Part shown: positions 1 to 9,456 of the stretch, one piece after another
How the letters are laid out: each line of letters opens with the position of its first letter
How positions within the stretch are numbered: the first letter of the stretch is position 1
NCBI GenBank assembly: GCA_910584635.1
Contig: CAJUBA010000007.1
Coordinates: forward strand, 10,891 to 74,890
DNA length: 64,000 nt
DNA from: an uncultured Christensenella sp.
Lineage (GTDB): Bacteria > Bacillota > Clostridia > Christensenellales > UBA3700
Direction: 5' to 3'
Notes under the pieces: generated by a model
The model's database searches: none
Seen by the model: only the letters and a program-made list of their open reading frames with translations
Told to the model about the DNA's origin: nothing
Made by a program: the position numbers and the translations under genes

Positions 1-570
1 TACTCCCAAATCCTTCAAATAATCGAGTTTATCTATAATGCCTTGAAAATTTCCGCCGTAAAAATCATTGGCTCTGAACACGCCGTCGGAGTCGACTATA
101 GTTACCTCTTCTCCCCACTTTTTCAATACGCCGTTTTTTTCAAACTTTGCGTTTTTATCTTCGCCTTTGTTGAATCTGTCTACGAAAATATGATAAATTA
201 TACCGCCTTTCGCCCAGTCGGGAGTAACGTATTTTTTCCCGTATACGGTAAACTGATACATCTTCGAGTCATTGTCTTTGTACACGTCGCCGTTTTCGGT
301 ACGAAACAAAAATCTATACCAATACAATCCCACTTTGACAATGCTTATCTTGGTAAAAAATTCGCTTTCGTTCCCTCTTTTGCAACTGAAAGACATGGGA
401 AAAACGTACGGGACGTCGTTGCCGTCTTCAAAAATCTGCAATTCCACGTTCTGCACGTAAACTCCGTCTTTGACAAATATTCTGAAAGTCATTTCTCTGT
501 CTTGCTCCACGCTTCCGAAAGGCGATTTGCAATCAGGGTTTCTGCTGTCGAAATAAATCAAATCCTGCAT
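1..570 (-). CDS. GH13 alpha-amylase-family hydrolase, partial (3' end beyond window)
   Basis: Only the first 190 codons are present, and the gene runs off the left edge. The ATG at 568-570 has a GGAGA-type ribosome binding site. Residues 1 to about 125 look like the beta-sandwich N-terminal domain found in maltodextrin-active GH13 enzymes (neopullulanase or cyclomaltodextrinase type). Next comes a GGIIYHIFVDRF segment, the first strand of the catalytic TIM barrel in GH13 alpha-amylases. The frame ends in the next barrel elements (GGNFQGIIDKLDYLKDLG). The enzyme probably cleaves alpha-1,4 linkages of maltodextrin or glycogen fragments. Its place as last gene of the glycogen operon, 85 bp after glgP, fits glycogen turnover. 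No catalytic residues lie inside the window, so exact specificity is unknown. I see no signal peptide, which suggests a cytoplasmic enzyme. Confidence 0.85.
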   Translation of the reverse strand, partial: MQDLIYFDSRNPDCKSPFGSVEQDREMTFRIFVKDGVYVQNVELQIFEDGNDVPYVFPMSFSCKRGNESEFFTKISIVKVGLYWYRFLFRTENGDVYKDNDSKMYQFTVYGKKYVTPDWAKGGIIYHIFVDRFNKGEDKNAKFEKNGVLKKWGEEVTIVDSDGVFRANDFYGGNFQGIIDKLDYLKDLGV

Positions 571-655
571 CCTATTCTCCGTTACGTATTTATAAAAACA
601 GTCTTATCCTCAGGCTTGAAAAGTCGAATGAATAAGACTGTCGTTTTGTGTTAAA

Positions 656-3133
656 TTATTTCTTTACCGTCTTTTTAGCGGGCGATTTCGCCGGCTGTTT
701 GGTCTTTGTTTCCGCTGCTTCGGAAGTAAACTTGACAGGTTTCATTTTCCAAATTCTGTCGGCGTATTCTTTTACGCTTCTATCCGATGAGAAGAAACCT
801 GCGTTTGCGGTGTTGAGCAAAGACATCTTAGCCCAACCTTTCTTGTCGGAGTACGCCTTGTCGAGTCTGTCCTGAGCGTCGCAATAAGACTGGAAATCTG
901 CAAGTACTTTGTAAGTGTCGCTCGATATAAGCGCGTCTGCGATTTCGCCGTAATTGACGCCTGCGATTCCTCCGCGAAGTCCGTCGATAACCGCCTTGAT
1001 TCTCGGATTTGACTCATAGTAATCTCTGGGATTGTAACCGCGACAGTTAAGGTCGTTTATCTCGTTTGCGAGCAATCCGAAGATAAAGATATTTTCCTTG
1101 CCTACGTTTTCATATATTTCGATATTTGCGCCGTCCATAGTACCTATAGTAACCGCGCCGTTTATCATAAACTTCATGTTGCCCGTACCGCTCGCTTCCT
1201 TACCCGCGATAGAAATCTGTTCGGAAACGTCGGACGCCGGCATAATGATTTCCGCAAGCGTAACTCTGTAATTTTCGATATAAACGACTTTGATTTTACC
1301 TTTGATGTCGGGGTCGTTGTTTATAAGATTTCCGAGCGAATGGATAAGTCTTATAATCTGCTTAGCCATATAGTAACTCGGAGCGGCTTTCGCGCCGAAT
1401 ATAAACGTACGCGGATTTATATCGAGGTCGGGATTCTGTTTGAGTCTGTAATACAAATCGAGTATATGCAACGCGTTGAGAAGTTGACGTTTATACTCGT
1501 GCAATCTCTTTACCTGAACGTCGAAAATAGAATCGGGATCGACGTCTATTCCGTTCGCTTCTTTGATATACTTGGCAAGTCTGACTTTATTTTCTCTCTT
1601 AATATCGAGAATTTTGTCGAGTACTGCCTCGTTGTCCGCGTGCTTAGTCAAATCTTTTAACGCGTCCGCATCTTTTTTGAACTTGTCGCCGATAAGTTTT
1701 TCAATATAATCGGATAGAAGCGGATTGGATTGGCAAAGCCATCTTCTGTAAGTTATTCCGTTGGTTACGTTGGTAAACGCGTTGGGATGCATATTGCAGT
1801 AATCTCTGAATACTTCGTCTTTAAGTATTTGAGAGTGCAAAGCGGAAACGCCGTTTATAGTGTGCGAAGCGGCAAGACAAAGGTTTGCCATCTTAACCTG
1901 ACCGTTGGAAAGAATAGCGTTGTATTCTACCTTTCTGTAATCGTTGGGATAGAACGCCCACAACTCGTCGGTAAATCTGCGATTTATCTCGCAAACGATT
2001 TGATATATTCTCGGCAAAAGTTGCCTAAACAGTCCTTCCGGCCATTTCTCCAACGCTTCCGCCATAACGGTATGGTTGGTATAAGAAATTGTGCGCGTAA
2101 CGATATCCCAAGCCTTTTCCCAAGAAAAACCGTAATCGTCGAGAAGGATTCTCATAAGTTCGGGAATACAAAGCGTCGGGTGAGTATCGTTGATATGAAT
2201 AGCGACCTTTTCGGGCAAAGACGTAACCGTCTTGTAATCTTTAATATGTTTCTTGATGATAGACTGCAACGAAGCGGATACGAAGAAATACTGCTGTTTA
2301 AGTCTCAACATCTTGCCTTCTTGGTGATGGTCGGCGGGATAAAGAACTTTACAAATACTCTCCGCAATAGCCTTTTGTTCAAGCGACTTTACGTATTCGC
2401 CTTCGGCAAACAGTTTCATATCGAAATCTCTCGGCGCTTTTGCCGACCAAAGTCTTAACTTGTTGACTGCGGGAACGTCGTAACCGCTGATATTCATATC
2501 GTAAGGAATGGCAAGAACGGTATAGCAATCCTTTTGTTCAGTATAAAGTCTGCCGTTGTCCCATCTCTCTTCTACATAACCGCCGAATTTTACTTCGAAC
2601 GTGTCTTCCATACGCGGCGAAAGCCAAACGTCGCCGTTTTCCAGCCACTCGTCAGGCAACTCTACCTGCCAACCGTCTTCTATTTTCTGTTTGAATATAC
2701 CGTAATCGTATCTTATCGAAAATCCGCTTGCTACATAATCGAGATTAGTAAGCGATTCCATATACGCGGCGGCAAGTCTTCCCAAACCTCCGTTGCCGAG
2801 TCCCGCGTCGGGTTCGATAGCGTACATTTCTTCAAGAGTATATCCCAACTCTTTGCATATCTGTTCGAACGCGTCGGTCATTTTGAGATTGTAAAGATGA
2901 TTTTTCAAAGATCTTCCCAACAAGAATTCCATTGACATATAATAGACTTGTTTGCTTCCCTGCTCCAATCTCTTTTTCTTGAAAGCCAAACGCTTGTCGG
3001 TAAGTATATCTCTTACCGTCATACATATAGCGCGGTAGATCTGATTTTTACTTGCATTTTCAACAGTTCTTCCGAAATAAGTCTGACATTTCAAAGCCAC
3101 AATCTTTTTAAGTTCTTTCACTTGATTTTCCAT
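656..3133 (-). CDS. glgP: glycogen phosphorylase
   Basis: This is glycogen/starch/alpha-glucan phosphorylase of family GT35. It releases glucose-1-phosphate from non-reducing ends of cytoplasmic glycogen. At 825 aa it has the normal family length. The PLP-binding block EASGTGNMKFMINGA is intact near residue 665 and its lysine is the cofactor lysine. Other family blocks are visible: MEFLLGRSL near residue 68, GLGNGGLGRLAA near 116 and HINDTHPTL near 310. The C-terminus ends in a lysine/alanine/proline-rich tail of about 20 residues that is not part of the usual fold and resembles tails on other proteins here. A 192-bp gap separates it from glgA and holds an extended -10 promoter and a leader hairpin, so it may be transcribed separately as well as with the operon. 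The start ATG has GGAGA 6 bp upstream. Confidence 0.97.
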   Translation of the reverse strand: MENQVKELKKIVALKCQTYFGRTVENASKNQIYRAICMTVRDILTDKRLAFKKKRLEQGSKQVYYMSMEFLLGRSLKNHLYNLKMTDAFEQICKELGYTLEEMYAIEPDAGLGNGGLGRLAAAYMESLTNLDYVASGFSIRYDYGIFKQKIEDGWQVELPDEWLENGDVWLSPRMEDTFEVKFGGYVEERWDNGRLYTEQKDCYTVLAIPYDMNISGYDVPAVNKLRLWSAKAPRDFDMKLFAEGEYVKSLEQKAIAESICKVLYPADHHQEGKMLRLKQQYFFVSASLQSIIKKHIKDYKTVTSLPEKVAIHINDTHPTLCIPELMRILLDDYGFSWEKAWDIVTRTISYTNHTVMAEALEKWPEGLFRQLLPRIYQIVCEINRRFTDELWAFYPNDYRKVEYNAILSNGQVKMANLCLAASHTINGVSALHSQILKDEVFRDYCNMHPNAFTNVTNGITYRRWLCQSNPLLSDYIEKLIGDKFKKDADALKDLTKHADNEAVLDKILDIKRENKVRLAKYIKEANGIDVDPDSIFDVQVKRLHEYKRQLLNALHILDLYYRLKQNPDLDINPRTFIFGAKAAPSYYMAKQIIRLIHSLGNLINNDPDIKGKIKVVYIENYRVTLAEIIMPASDVSEQISIAGKEASGTGNMKFMINGAVTIGTMDGANIEIYENVGKENIFIFGLLANEINDLNCRGYNPRDYYESNPRIKAVIDGLRGGIAGVNYGEIADALISSDTYKVLADFQSYCDAQDRLDKAYSDKKGWAKMSLLNTANAGFFSSDRSVKEYADRIWKMKPVKFTSEAAETKTKQPAKSPAKKTVKK

Positions 3134-3172
3134 CGTCTTCTCCGTAAATTACCTTTTTTATAGACTTTTTCT

Positions 3173-3210
3173 AAATTTGCCCGAACGGGAAACGTCCGTC
3201 GAGCAAATTC
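3173..3210 (-). promoter_or_regulatory. leader hairpin upstream of glgP
   Basis: In the glgP leader an AATTTGC/GCAAATT outer stem encloses a second GC-rich stem (CGACGG paired imperfectly with CCGTTCG). In the mRNA it is followed by AGAAAAAGTC and then the glgP ribosome binding site about 30 nt later. It lies downstream of the extended -10 promoter, so it is transcribed. It could be a weak attenuator or an mRNA-stability element. I do not recognise a riboswitch class. Confidence 0.35.
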
Positions 3211-3220
3211 ACACATTCAA

Positions 3221-3229
3221 ATTATAGCA
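3221..3229 (-). promoter_or_regulatory. extended -10 promoter for glgP
   Basis: On the minus strand the sequence TGCTATAAT is a perfect extended -10 motif (TGnTATAAT), about 90 bp upstream of glgP. No good -35 lies 16-18 bp upstream, which is normal for an extended -10 promoter. It would let the phosphorylase be expressed independently of the biosynthetic genes. Confidence 0.5.
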
Positions 3230-3325
3230 TATACATATATTTTTTGCTACAAAATATCGCGCTTGTATTGATTTTTTTATAATATATCAATATTTTATAA
3301 ATTTTCAAGCGTTTTTGTACAATAT

Positions 3326-4831
3326 TTACAACTGTTTATACAAATCTATATATCTTAAAGATATATTTTCCCAACTGAAATCCTGTTTCATAGCGTTGTT
3401 GACTATCTTGAACCAGTCTTCCTTATAATCGCGATACATACCGACAGCCCTTTCGATAGCGTTGAGCAAATCGTAAGCGTTGTAAGAATAGAAGGTAAAT
3501 CCCGTTCCCTGTCCCGTAGTGTAATCGTAAGGAATAACGGTATCTTTAAGTCCGCCCGTTTCTCTTACGATCGGAAGCGTACCGTATCTCATCGCTATCA
3601 TCTGCGAAAGTCCGCACGGCTCGAATTTAGACGGCATAAGGAACATATCGCTCGAGCAGTATATCTTACTTGCCAAATCCGAAGAAAAAGTTATCAGCGA
3701 ACGCAGATTGTTTGGGTACCTGCTTTGAATATTTCTAAGCATTTCCTCATATTTGTAATCGCCGGTGCCTAAAATTACAAGTTGAACGCCCATATCGAGA
3801 ATTCTTGTGATTATAGGAGCGATAAGGTCAAGACCTTTTTGGTGCGTAAGTCTGCCGACCATACCAATCATCGGTATATTGGCGTCTACGGGCAATCCCA
3901 AAGCGTCTTGGAATGCGAGTTTGTTTTCAACTTTCTTGTCAAACGTCGCTAGGTCGTAATTGACGTAAGCGTTTTTATCGGTCTTGGGGTCGTTGCTCTT
4001 TACGTCGATGCCGTTGATGATACCCGAAAGTTTGTACTGTCTGTTGACAAGTATATCGTTCATTCCGTAGCCGAAATATGAGTTGAGAATTTCACGGGCG
4101 TAAGTTTGCGAAACGGTAGTAACTTTGTTTGCCCGCTCTATACCGCCTTTCATATAGTTGACGTCGCCCGAGTAGTCAACGAATTCTCTTGCCCAATCGG
4201 GAAGTCCGAGTACGTCGCCCGACATATATCCGGTGTATCTGCCTTGAAATTCTATATTGTGAATGGTATATACCGTCTTGATATTTCTGTAACGCTCGTC
4301 CTCTCTGAAAAATACGTCGAGAAATACGGGTACAAGCGCCGTCTGCCAATCGTTGGAATGTATAATATCGGGAACGAATCCGTCCATGAGTTTGATACTC
4401 TCCAAAATCGCTTTGGCAAAAAACGCAAATCTTTCTCCGTCGTCGAAATAGCCGTAAAGTCCGCTTCTTTTGAAGTAAAATTCATTGTCGATAAAGTAAT
4501 AGGTTACCCCGTCGTATACCGATTTGAAAAGTCCGCAATACTGGTATCTCCACGAAAGATGGATATAGATGTTTCCCACAAATTCCATTCCCTCGCGAAG
4601 TTCCTGCTTGATATCCATATAAAGCGGAAGTATGACGCGACAGTCGATTCCTCTATCGTTCAGCGCTTTTGGCAGCGCGCCCGCTACGTCGGCAAGTCCG
4701 CCCGTCTTAATATACGGTACGGCTTCGGAAGTAGCGAAAAGTATCTTCTTGTCGAAATCTGTTTTTTCAACGGTTTTTGTTGCTGTTTTTTTTGCGGCGG
4801 TAGCCTTTTTCGTTTTGCTTTCAGTCGGCAT
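3326..4831 (-). CDS. glgA: glycogen synthase (ADP-glucose)
   Basis: Glycogen synthase of family GT5 transfers glucose from ADP-glucose to the non-reducing end of glycogen. The ADP-glucose-binding KTGGLADV motif is present near residue 42 and the synthase blocks VHSNDWQTAL-type (here IIHSNDWQTAL) and FEPCGLSQMIAMRYG are intact. The protein is 501 aa, slightly longer than the usual 475-480. The excess is an N-terminal lysine/alanine/threonine-rich stretch of about 25 residues ahead of the KKILFATSE strand where the enzyme normally begins. The start is supported by GGAGGG 9 bp before the ATG, so the extension appears to be translated. It sits between glgD (54 bp upstream) and glgP. Confidence 0.97.
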   Translation of the reverse strand: MPTESKTKKATAAKKTATKTVEKTDFDKKILFATSEAVPYIKTGGLADVAGALPKALNDRGIDCRVILPLYMDIKQELREGMEFVGNIYIHLSWRYQYCGLFKSVYDGVTYYFIDNEFYFKRSGLYGYFDDGERFAFFAKAILESIKLMDGFVPDIIHSNDWQTALVPVFLDVFFREDERYRNIKTVYTIHNIEFQGRYTGYMSGDVLGLPDWAREFVDYSGDVNYMKGGIERANKVTTVSQTYAREILNSYFGYGMNDILVNRQYKLSGIINGIDVKSNDPKTDKNAYVNYDLATFDKKVENKLAFQDALGLPVDANIPMIGMVGRLTHQKGLDLIAPIITRILDMGVQLVILGTGDYKYEEMLRNIQSRYPNNLRSLITFSSDLASKIYCSSDMFLMPSKFEPCGLSQMIAMRYGTLPIVRETGGLKDTVIPYDYTTGQGTGFTFYSYNAYDLLNAIERAVGMYRDYKEDWFKIVNNAMKQDFSWENISLRYIDLYKQL

Positions 4832-4885
4832 ATTTTTGCCCTCCTTTATTGCTTATACGACAATGTTATTGCCATTGCTTTATAA

Positions 4886-5998
4886 TTAAACGGTTTTGTT
4901 TTTTACTACTACGACCGGATAACTTTCAGATCCGCTCAAAGATTTGTCTTCCGTTACCGTAACGTCTTTATCAGTAATAGCGTAATTGAGTTTTGCGCCT
5001 TTCATAATGCGTCCGCCCTCCATTACTATACTGTTGCGTATCACTGCTCCTTCCTCGACCGTTACTCCGCGGAAAAGAATAGAATTTTCGACTTTACCGT
5101 TGATTCTGCATCCGTCTGCTATAAGAGAGTTCACTACCTTTGCGCCTTCGCAGTATCTCGTCGGCACGCTGTCTTTTACTTTTGTAAATACCTTTCCTAC
5201 GCTGTAAAACAAACTGTCGCGTATTTCCGTATCGAGCGTAGCCATACTCTCGTGATAATAGGACTTGACGTCGTCTACAAGCGCCGCGTGTCCTTTTACT
5301 TTATATGCGTAAATTTTGAGGTTGTCAACGTTTGCCTGCAAAATATCCTTTTCAAGGTCTATTTTTCCTCTCTCATAGGTTTCGGTTACAAGATTTATAA
5401 GTTGTTCTCTCTTAAACAAATAACAGAACAAACCTATCTCCGCTTTTTCGTCGCTTGCAGACTTAGTAATTCTCATTCCTCTTACTCTTCCCGAAGAGTC
5501 TTTTTCTACAAGAACTCTTTTGGAAGTAGTAGGCGTAGACGAATATGTAAGCATTGTTATATCCGCTCCGCTCGCAACGTGCGCTTCGTATACGTCGTCG
5601 AAATCTATGCTTGCGATTATATTGCTGTTCGTAACGATGACGTACTCGTCGTCGCAAGTTTCTATATAATCGAGTATTCCGTACAAAGCCTCTATTTTAC
5701 CTTTGAATATATTGGTAGAAGTATTGGACGCGTAGGGCGGGAAAACCGCTATACCGCTGTTTTTTCTATTCAAATCCCAATCTCTGCCCATTCGTATATG
5801 ATCCATAAGCGACGAGTAGTTGCTTCTAGTAATAATGCCTATTGTGGTAATGGAACTGTTGACAAGATTGGAAAGGGCAAAGTCTATACATCTGTATCTT
5901 CCGCAAAACGGCAAAGACGCGGTCGTGCGGTGCAAAGTAAGTTCGTTGAGTTTCGTTTCGTTGTCGCTGGCGAATATTATGCTTCTCGTATTGTTCAT
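4886..5998 (-). CDS. glgD: GlgD, regulatory-type glucose-1-phosphate adenylyltransferase subunit
   Basis: GlgD is the second subunit of the two-gene ADP-glucose pyrophosphorylase found in Firmicutes. It pairs with the catalytic GlgC encoded 14 bp upstream and modulates its activity. The N-terminal nucleotidyltransferase domain is recognisable (LPFCGRYRCIDFALSNLVNS near residue 30), but the GGGxGTRL-type nucleotide loop that opens catalytic GlgC is missing and is replaced by ASDNETKLNELTLHRT. This loss is characteristic of GlgD. The C-terminal third shows left-handed beta-helix repeats (ENSILFRGVTVEEGAVIRNS). Length 370 aa is normal. AGGGAGGGAG before the ATG is a strong ribosome binding site. 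Confidence 0.95.
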   Translation of the reverse strand: MNNTRSIIFASDNETKLNELTLHRTTASLPFCGRYRCIDFALSNLVNSSITTIGIITRSNYSSLMDHIRMGRDWDLNRKNSGIAVFPPYASNTSTNIFKGKIEALYGILDYIETCDDEYVIVTNSNIIASIDFDDVYEAHVASGADITMLTYSSTPTTSKRVLVEKDSSGRVRGMRITKSASDEKAEIGLFCYLFKREQLINLVTETYERGKIDLEKDILQANVDNLKIYAYKVKGHAALVDDVKSYYHESMATLDTEIRDSLFYSVGKVFTKVKDSVPTRYCEGAKVVNSLIADGCRINGKVENSILFRGVTVEEGAVIRNSIVMEGGRIMKGAKLNYAITDKDVTVTEDKSLSGSESYPVVVVKNKTV

Positions 5999-6012
5999 TT
6001 CTCTCTCCCTCC

Positions 6013-7206
6013 TTAATCTACCATAGCCTTAACCGGCACTACGGTATCGGGCGCGACTTTGGCGTTAGGTCCTACGACTGTAATCTGCCACTGACCGTTG
6101 ACGGGTTCCGTCTGACTGTCTCCGACCACGGCGTTTTCTCCGACTACGGCGTTATTGCCTACTATCGAGTATTTTACCACCGCGCCCTTGCAAATCTTCG
6201 CTCCCGGCATAATGTTACAGTCCTCGACTACCGCTCCTTCGCATATTTCCACGCCGGTAGACAGCACGCTGTTGATTACCGTTCCGTTTATTTTACAGCC
6301 TTCCGTAATCAACGAATTTTTTACAATCGCGTCTTTTCCTACGTGATGAGGAGGCTCTGCCGTATTTCTCGCGTAAATTTTCCAAGCGCTGTCGTCGAGA
6401 TTTATTCCGCTGCTTTCGTTAAGCACGTCCATATTCGCTTCCCAAAGCGAAGAGATCGTTCCCACGTCTTTCCAATAACCGGAGAAATTGTACGCGAAAA
6501 GTTTCTGTCCGTCTTTCAACATATTAGGGATGATATTTTTACCGAAATCGTTGCTTGACGTCTTGTCGTTTTCGTCGTCGATAAGATATTTTCTCAACTT
6601 CGACCAATTAAAAATATAGATACCCATAGAAGCGTTCGTACTCTTAGGATTCTTGGGTTTCTCTTCGAATTCGTAAACGGAATTGTCGTCGTTGGTATTC
6701 ATTATACCGAATCTCGACGCTTCGTCTATAGATACGTTGATAACCGCTATCGTGCAGTCCGCTTTCTTTTCTTTGTGATAATCGAGCATTTGGTCATAAT
6801 CCATTTTATATATATGATCTCCTGAAAGCACGAGAACGTATTCTGGCGAAAACTTGTCCACAAATTCAATATTCTGATATATTGCGTTGGCGGTGCCTTT
6901 GTACCAGTCCGATGTTTCGCCTTTCATATAAGGCGGAAGCACGAATACGCCGCCGTTCAGTCTATCCAAGTCCCACGGCTGTCCGTTGCCTATGTACTGA
7001 TTCAAGTCGAAAGGCTTGTACTGCGTCAACACGCCTATGGTGTCTATATTGGAATTGATACAGTTTGACAACGGAAAATCTATGATTCTGTATTTTCCGC
7101 CAAACGATACCGCGGGCTTTGCCAAATCTCTTGTCAGAGAATACAGTCTTGTACCTTGACCGCCTGCCAATAGCATTGCCACACACTCTTTTTTATTTGT
7201 ATACAT
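6013..7206 (-). CDS. glgC: glucose-1-phosphate adenylyltransferase, catalytic subunit
   Basis: GlgC makes ADP-glucose from ATP and glucose-1-phosphate, the committed step of glycogen synthesis. The nucleotide-binding loop [14 protein letters not shown] is at residues 11-25, followed by [20 protein letters not shown], including the lysine and arginine used in allosteric and substrate binding. The [12 protein letters not shown] block near residue 143 carries the catalytic aspartate, and EEKPKNP near 197 contacts glucose-1-phosphate. The C-terminal beta-helix domain has repeated hexapeptides. At 397 aa it has the normal length. It is the second gene of the operon after glgB. Confidence 0.97.
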   Translation of the reverse strand: MYTNKKECVAMLLAGGQGTRLYSLTRDLAKPAVSFGGKYRIIDFPLSNCINSNIDTIGVLTQYKPFDLNQYIGNGQPWDLDRLNGGVFVLPPYMKGETSDWYKGTANAIYQNIEFVDKFSPEYVLVLSGDHIYKMDYDQMLDYHKEKKADCTIAVINVSIDEASRFGIMNTNDDNSVYEFEEKPKNPKSTNASMGIYIFNWSKLRKYLIDDENDKTSSNDFGKNIIPNMLKDGQKLFAYNFSGYWKDVGTISSLWEANMDVLNESSGINLDDSAWKIYARNTAEPPHHVGKDAIVKNSLITEGCKINGTVINSVLSTGVEICEGAVVEDCNIMPGAKICKGAVVKYSIVGNNAVVGENAVVGDSQTEPVNGQWQITVVGPNAKVAPDTVVPVKAMVD

Positions 7207-7281
7207 TTTCCCTCCTGAAATATAATTGGATTACTGTCTTTCCATTATATTTGTTCATATTGCTTATTATGTCGGTCGGCG

Positions 7282-9183
7282 TTATTTGGCGTCGCCCGAA
7301 TTTTGTTGTTTTTTCATTTTCCTTGCCGGCGAAATATACATAACGCTGTTTCCCGGTATTGTCATCTCAATATAATACGGATAACCGTGCATTTCGCCCT
7401 TTTGAGCGGTAAAACTCATTTTATCGCTTTCGCCGCCGTACTTCTTGTCGTCGCTGTTCAGCGCGACTTTATACACCCTCTTTTCAGGCACTCCCATTCT
7501 GTACTTTTCGCGTTTTACAGGCGAGAAATTGATTACCGCCACGGTATAGTTACCCTCTCCGTCGCTTCTCATGAACGACACGATATTTTGAGTATTGTCG
7601 TCCACGCATATCCACTTGAAACCGTCATACGTCGTATCAAGATAATACATCTCTCTGTTTTCAAGATAATAAGCGTTGAGATCTTTTACAAACTTGTGCA
7701 AATTGTTGTGAGAATCGTAATCGAGCAAAAACCAATCAAGTTGTTTTTTGTAATCCCATTCTATAAACTGACCGAATTCTCCGCCCATAAAGAGCAACTT
7801 CTTGCCCGGGTGCGCCATGGTATATCCGAAAAACGCTTTCAAGCCGTTGAACTTATCCATATACGTCCCGGGGATTCTGTTGAGAAGCGAACACTTGCCG
7901 TGTACCACTTCGTCGTGAGAAAGCGGAAGTATATAGTTTTCGCTGTAAGCGTAAGTTATCGAAAAAGTAATTTTGTTGTGGTTGTCTTTTCTGAAAAACG
8001 GATCGAGCGAAACATAAGAAAGCATGTCGTTCATCCAACCCATATTCCATTTGAAATTAAAGCCGAGTCCGTTGTCGTAAGCGGGTTTCGTAACGCCTGG
8101 ATACGCAGTAGACTCTTCCGCTATCATCATAAGTCCCTTGAATTTTCCGAGCATGTGGGAATTGAGTTTTTTAAGAAAATCTATCGCTTCAAGATTGTAA
8201 TTTCCACCGAAAGCGTTAGGGCGCCACTCTCCGCCCTGTCTTCCGTAATCAAGATAGAGCATAGACGCTACGGCGTCGACTCTTATTCCGTCTATATGAT
8301 ATTCGCTTACCCAAAAATCCGCCGAAGATATGAGGAAAGAGTGAACTTCGTTTCTGCCGTAATCAAACACTCGCGTTCCCCATTCCTTATGTTCCTGCTT
8401 ACATGGGTCGGTATATTCGTAACAAGGTTCCCCGTCGAATTCGTAAAGTCCGAAAGAGTCTTTGGGGAAATGCGCGCATACCCAGTCGAGTATTACGCCG
8501 ATTTTATTTTTATGGCATTTATTGATAAAATATTTGAAATCGTCGGGAGTTCCGTATCTAGAAGTAGGCGCAAACATTCCGGTTACTTGATACCCCCAAC
8601 TTCCCTCGTAAGGATATTCCGATATAGGCAATATTTCGATATGGGTATAACCCATTTGCTTTACGTAAGCGACGAGTTCGTCCGCCAAATCGCGGTAATT
8701 TAGTATATTTCCGTCTTCGTATCTTTTCCAACTGCCCGCGTGCAGTTCGTAAATATTTATCGGAGAATGAAAAGGGTCGAATTTTTCTCTTTCCGCCAGC
8801 CAATTCTTATCCGTCCACTTGAATTGAGATTTATACAGTTTTGAAGCGTTGGCGGGCGACGTTTCGCTGTGTCTTGCATAAGGATCGGCTTTTAGTTTCA
8901 ATTTGCCTTGCGAAGTTTCCACGCTGAATTTATAAATATCGTAAATTTTAAGACCTTCGACAAAACCTTCCCAAATTCCGTCGCTTATCTTTTCCATAGG
9001 ATTTCGATCTCTATCCCAATCGTTGAAATCCCCTACTATACCTACCGACTTGGCATGCGGCGCCCAAACGCGGAACAGCCAGCCGTCTTTTCCCTCTCTT
9101 ACGCATTGCTGAGGCGACATAAATTTGTACGCCTCGTAATTAGTTCCCTCGTGAAACAAATATATCGGAATTTTTTTATCCAA
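7282..9183 (-). CDS. glgB: 1,4-alpha-glucan branching enzyme
   Basis: Branching enzyme (GH13, CBM48 N-terminal domain) creates alpha-1,6 branches in glycogen. Residues 30-110 form the CBM48 domain (GWLFRVWAPHAKSVGIVGDFNDWD). The catalytic barrel shows GIRVDAVASMLYLDY with the nucleophile Asp, MIAEESTAYPGVT with the acid/base Glu, and LPLSHDEVVHGK with the third carboxylate. At 633 aa it has the normal length. It is the first gene of the operon. The start codon appears to be TTG at 9181-9183: AAAAAGGAG lies about 12 bp upstream and no in-frame ATG precedes it. An ATG at 9206-9208 is in another frame and hits a stop after six codons. A TTG start may keep translation of this first gene modest. 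Confidence 0.95.
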   Translation of the reverse strand: MDKKIPIYLFHEGTNYEAYKFMSPQQCVREGKDGWLFRVWAPHAKSVGIVGDFNDWDRDRNPMEKISDGIWEGFVEGLKIYDIYKFSVETSQGKLKLKADPYARHSETSPANASKLYKSQFKWTDKNWLAEREKFDPFHSPINIYELHAGSWKRYEDGNILNYRDLADELVAYVKQMGYTHIEILPISEYPYEGSWGYQVTGMFAPTSRYGTPDDFKYFINKCHKNKIGVILDWVCAHFPKDSFGLYEFDGEPCYEYTDPCKQEHKEWGTRVFDYGRNEVHSFLISSADFWVSEYHIDGIRVDAVASMLYLDYGRQGGEWRPNAFGGNYNLEAIDFLKKLNSHMLGKFKGLMMIAEESTAYPGVTKPAYDNGLGFNFKWNMGWMNDMLSYVSLDPFFRKDNHNKITFSITYAYSENYILPLSHDEVVHGKCSLLNRIPGTYMDKFNGLKAFFGYTMAHPGKKLLFMGGEFGQFIEWDYKKQLDWFLLDYDSHNNLHKFVKDLNAYYLENREMYYLDTTYDGFKWICVDDNTQNIVSFMRSDGEGNYTVAVINFSPVKREKYRMGVPEKRVYKVALNSDDKKYGGESDKMSFTAQKGEMHGYPYYIEMTIPGNSVMYISPARKMKKQQNSGDAK

Positions 9184-9217
9184 TTCTCAATTTCGCTCCT
9201 TTTTCATACTTATCCAA

Positions 9218-9246
9218 ATTATACCATATTATTTTTTAATATACAA
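9218..9246 (-). promoter_or_regulatory. sigma-A promoter of the glycogen operon
   Basis: On the minus strand TTGTAT (9241-9246) and TATAAT (9218-9223) are separated by 17 bp, about 35 bp upstream of glgB. This is the obvious promoter for glgB-glgC-glgD-glgA-glgP. Confidence 0.7.
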
Positions 9247-9278
9247 TACCGATTTTGTGAAAAAACAGATTTTTTTAA

Positions 9279-9292
9279 TTAAAGCGCTTGCA
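9279..9292. promoter_or_regulatory. cre-like / LacI-family operator between glgB and the MATE gene
   Basis: TTAAAGCGCTTGCA matches the CcpA cre consensus TGWAANCGNTNWCA at all but two specified positions and has the AAGCGCTT centre typical of LacI-family operators. It overlaps the -35 of the rightward MATE promoter and lies 33 bp upstream of the glgB -35. This would suit carbon control of glycogen genes. The match is short, so the call is tentative. Confidence 0.4.
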
Positions 9293-9316
9293 ATTCTATT
9301 CCAATGGGAGTATAAA
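9288..9316 (+). promoter_or_regulatory. sigma-A promoter for the MATE gene
   Basis: TTGCAA (9288-9293) and TATAAA (9311-9316) have a 17-bp spacer and are about 140 bp upstream of the MATE start codon. The -35 overlaps the cre-like site. Confidence 0.6.
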
Positions 9317-9456
9317 TTATATGGTCGATTTGTCGATAATAGTAAATTTTACGGCGCGCGTGGCGAAAAATCGACGCGAGCGGGATAAAACTCATATCGG
9401 CAAAAAGTTTCACACTCGGGGAAATGCGTGAGAAATTTTATTTTCGGAGGCGCGAT

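Noticed and set aside
43..654. Open frame on the plus strand at the left edge
   Set aside because: It is the antisense of the GH13 gene, whose minus-strand translation has clear family motifs.
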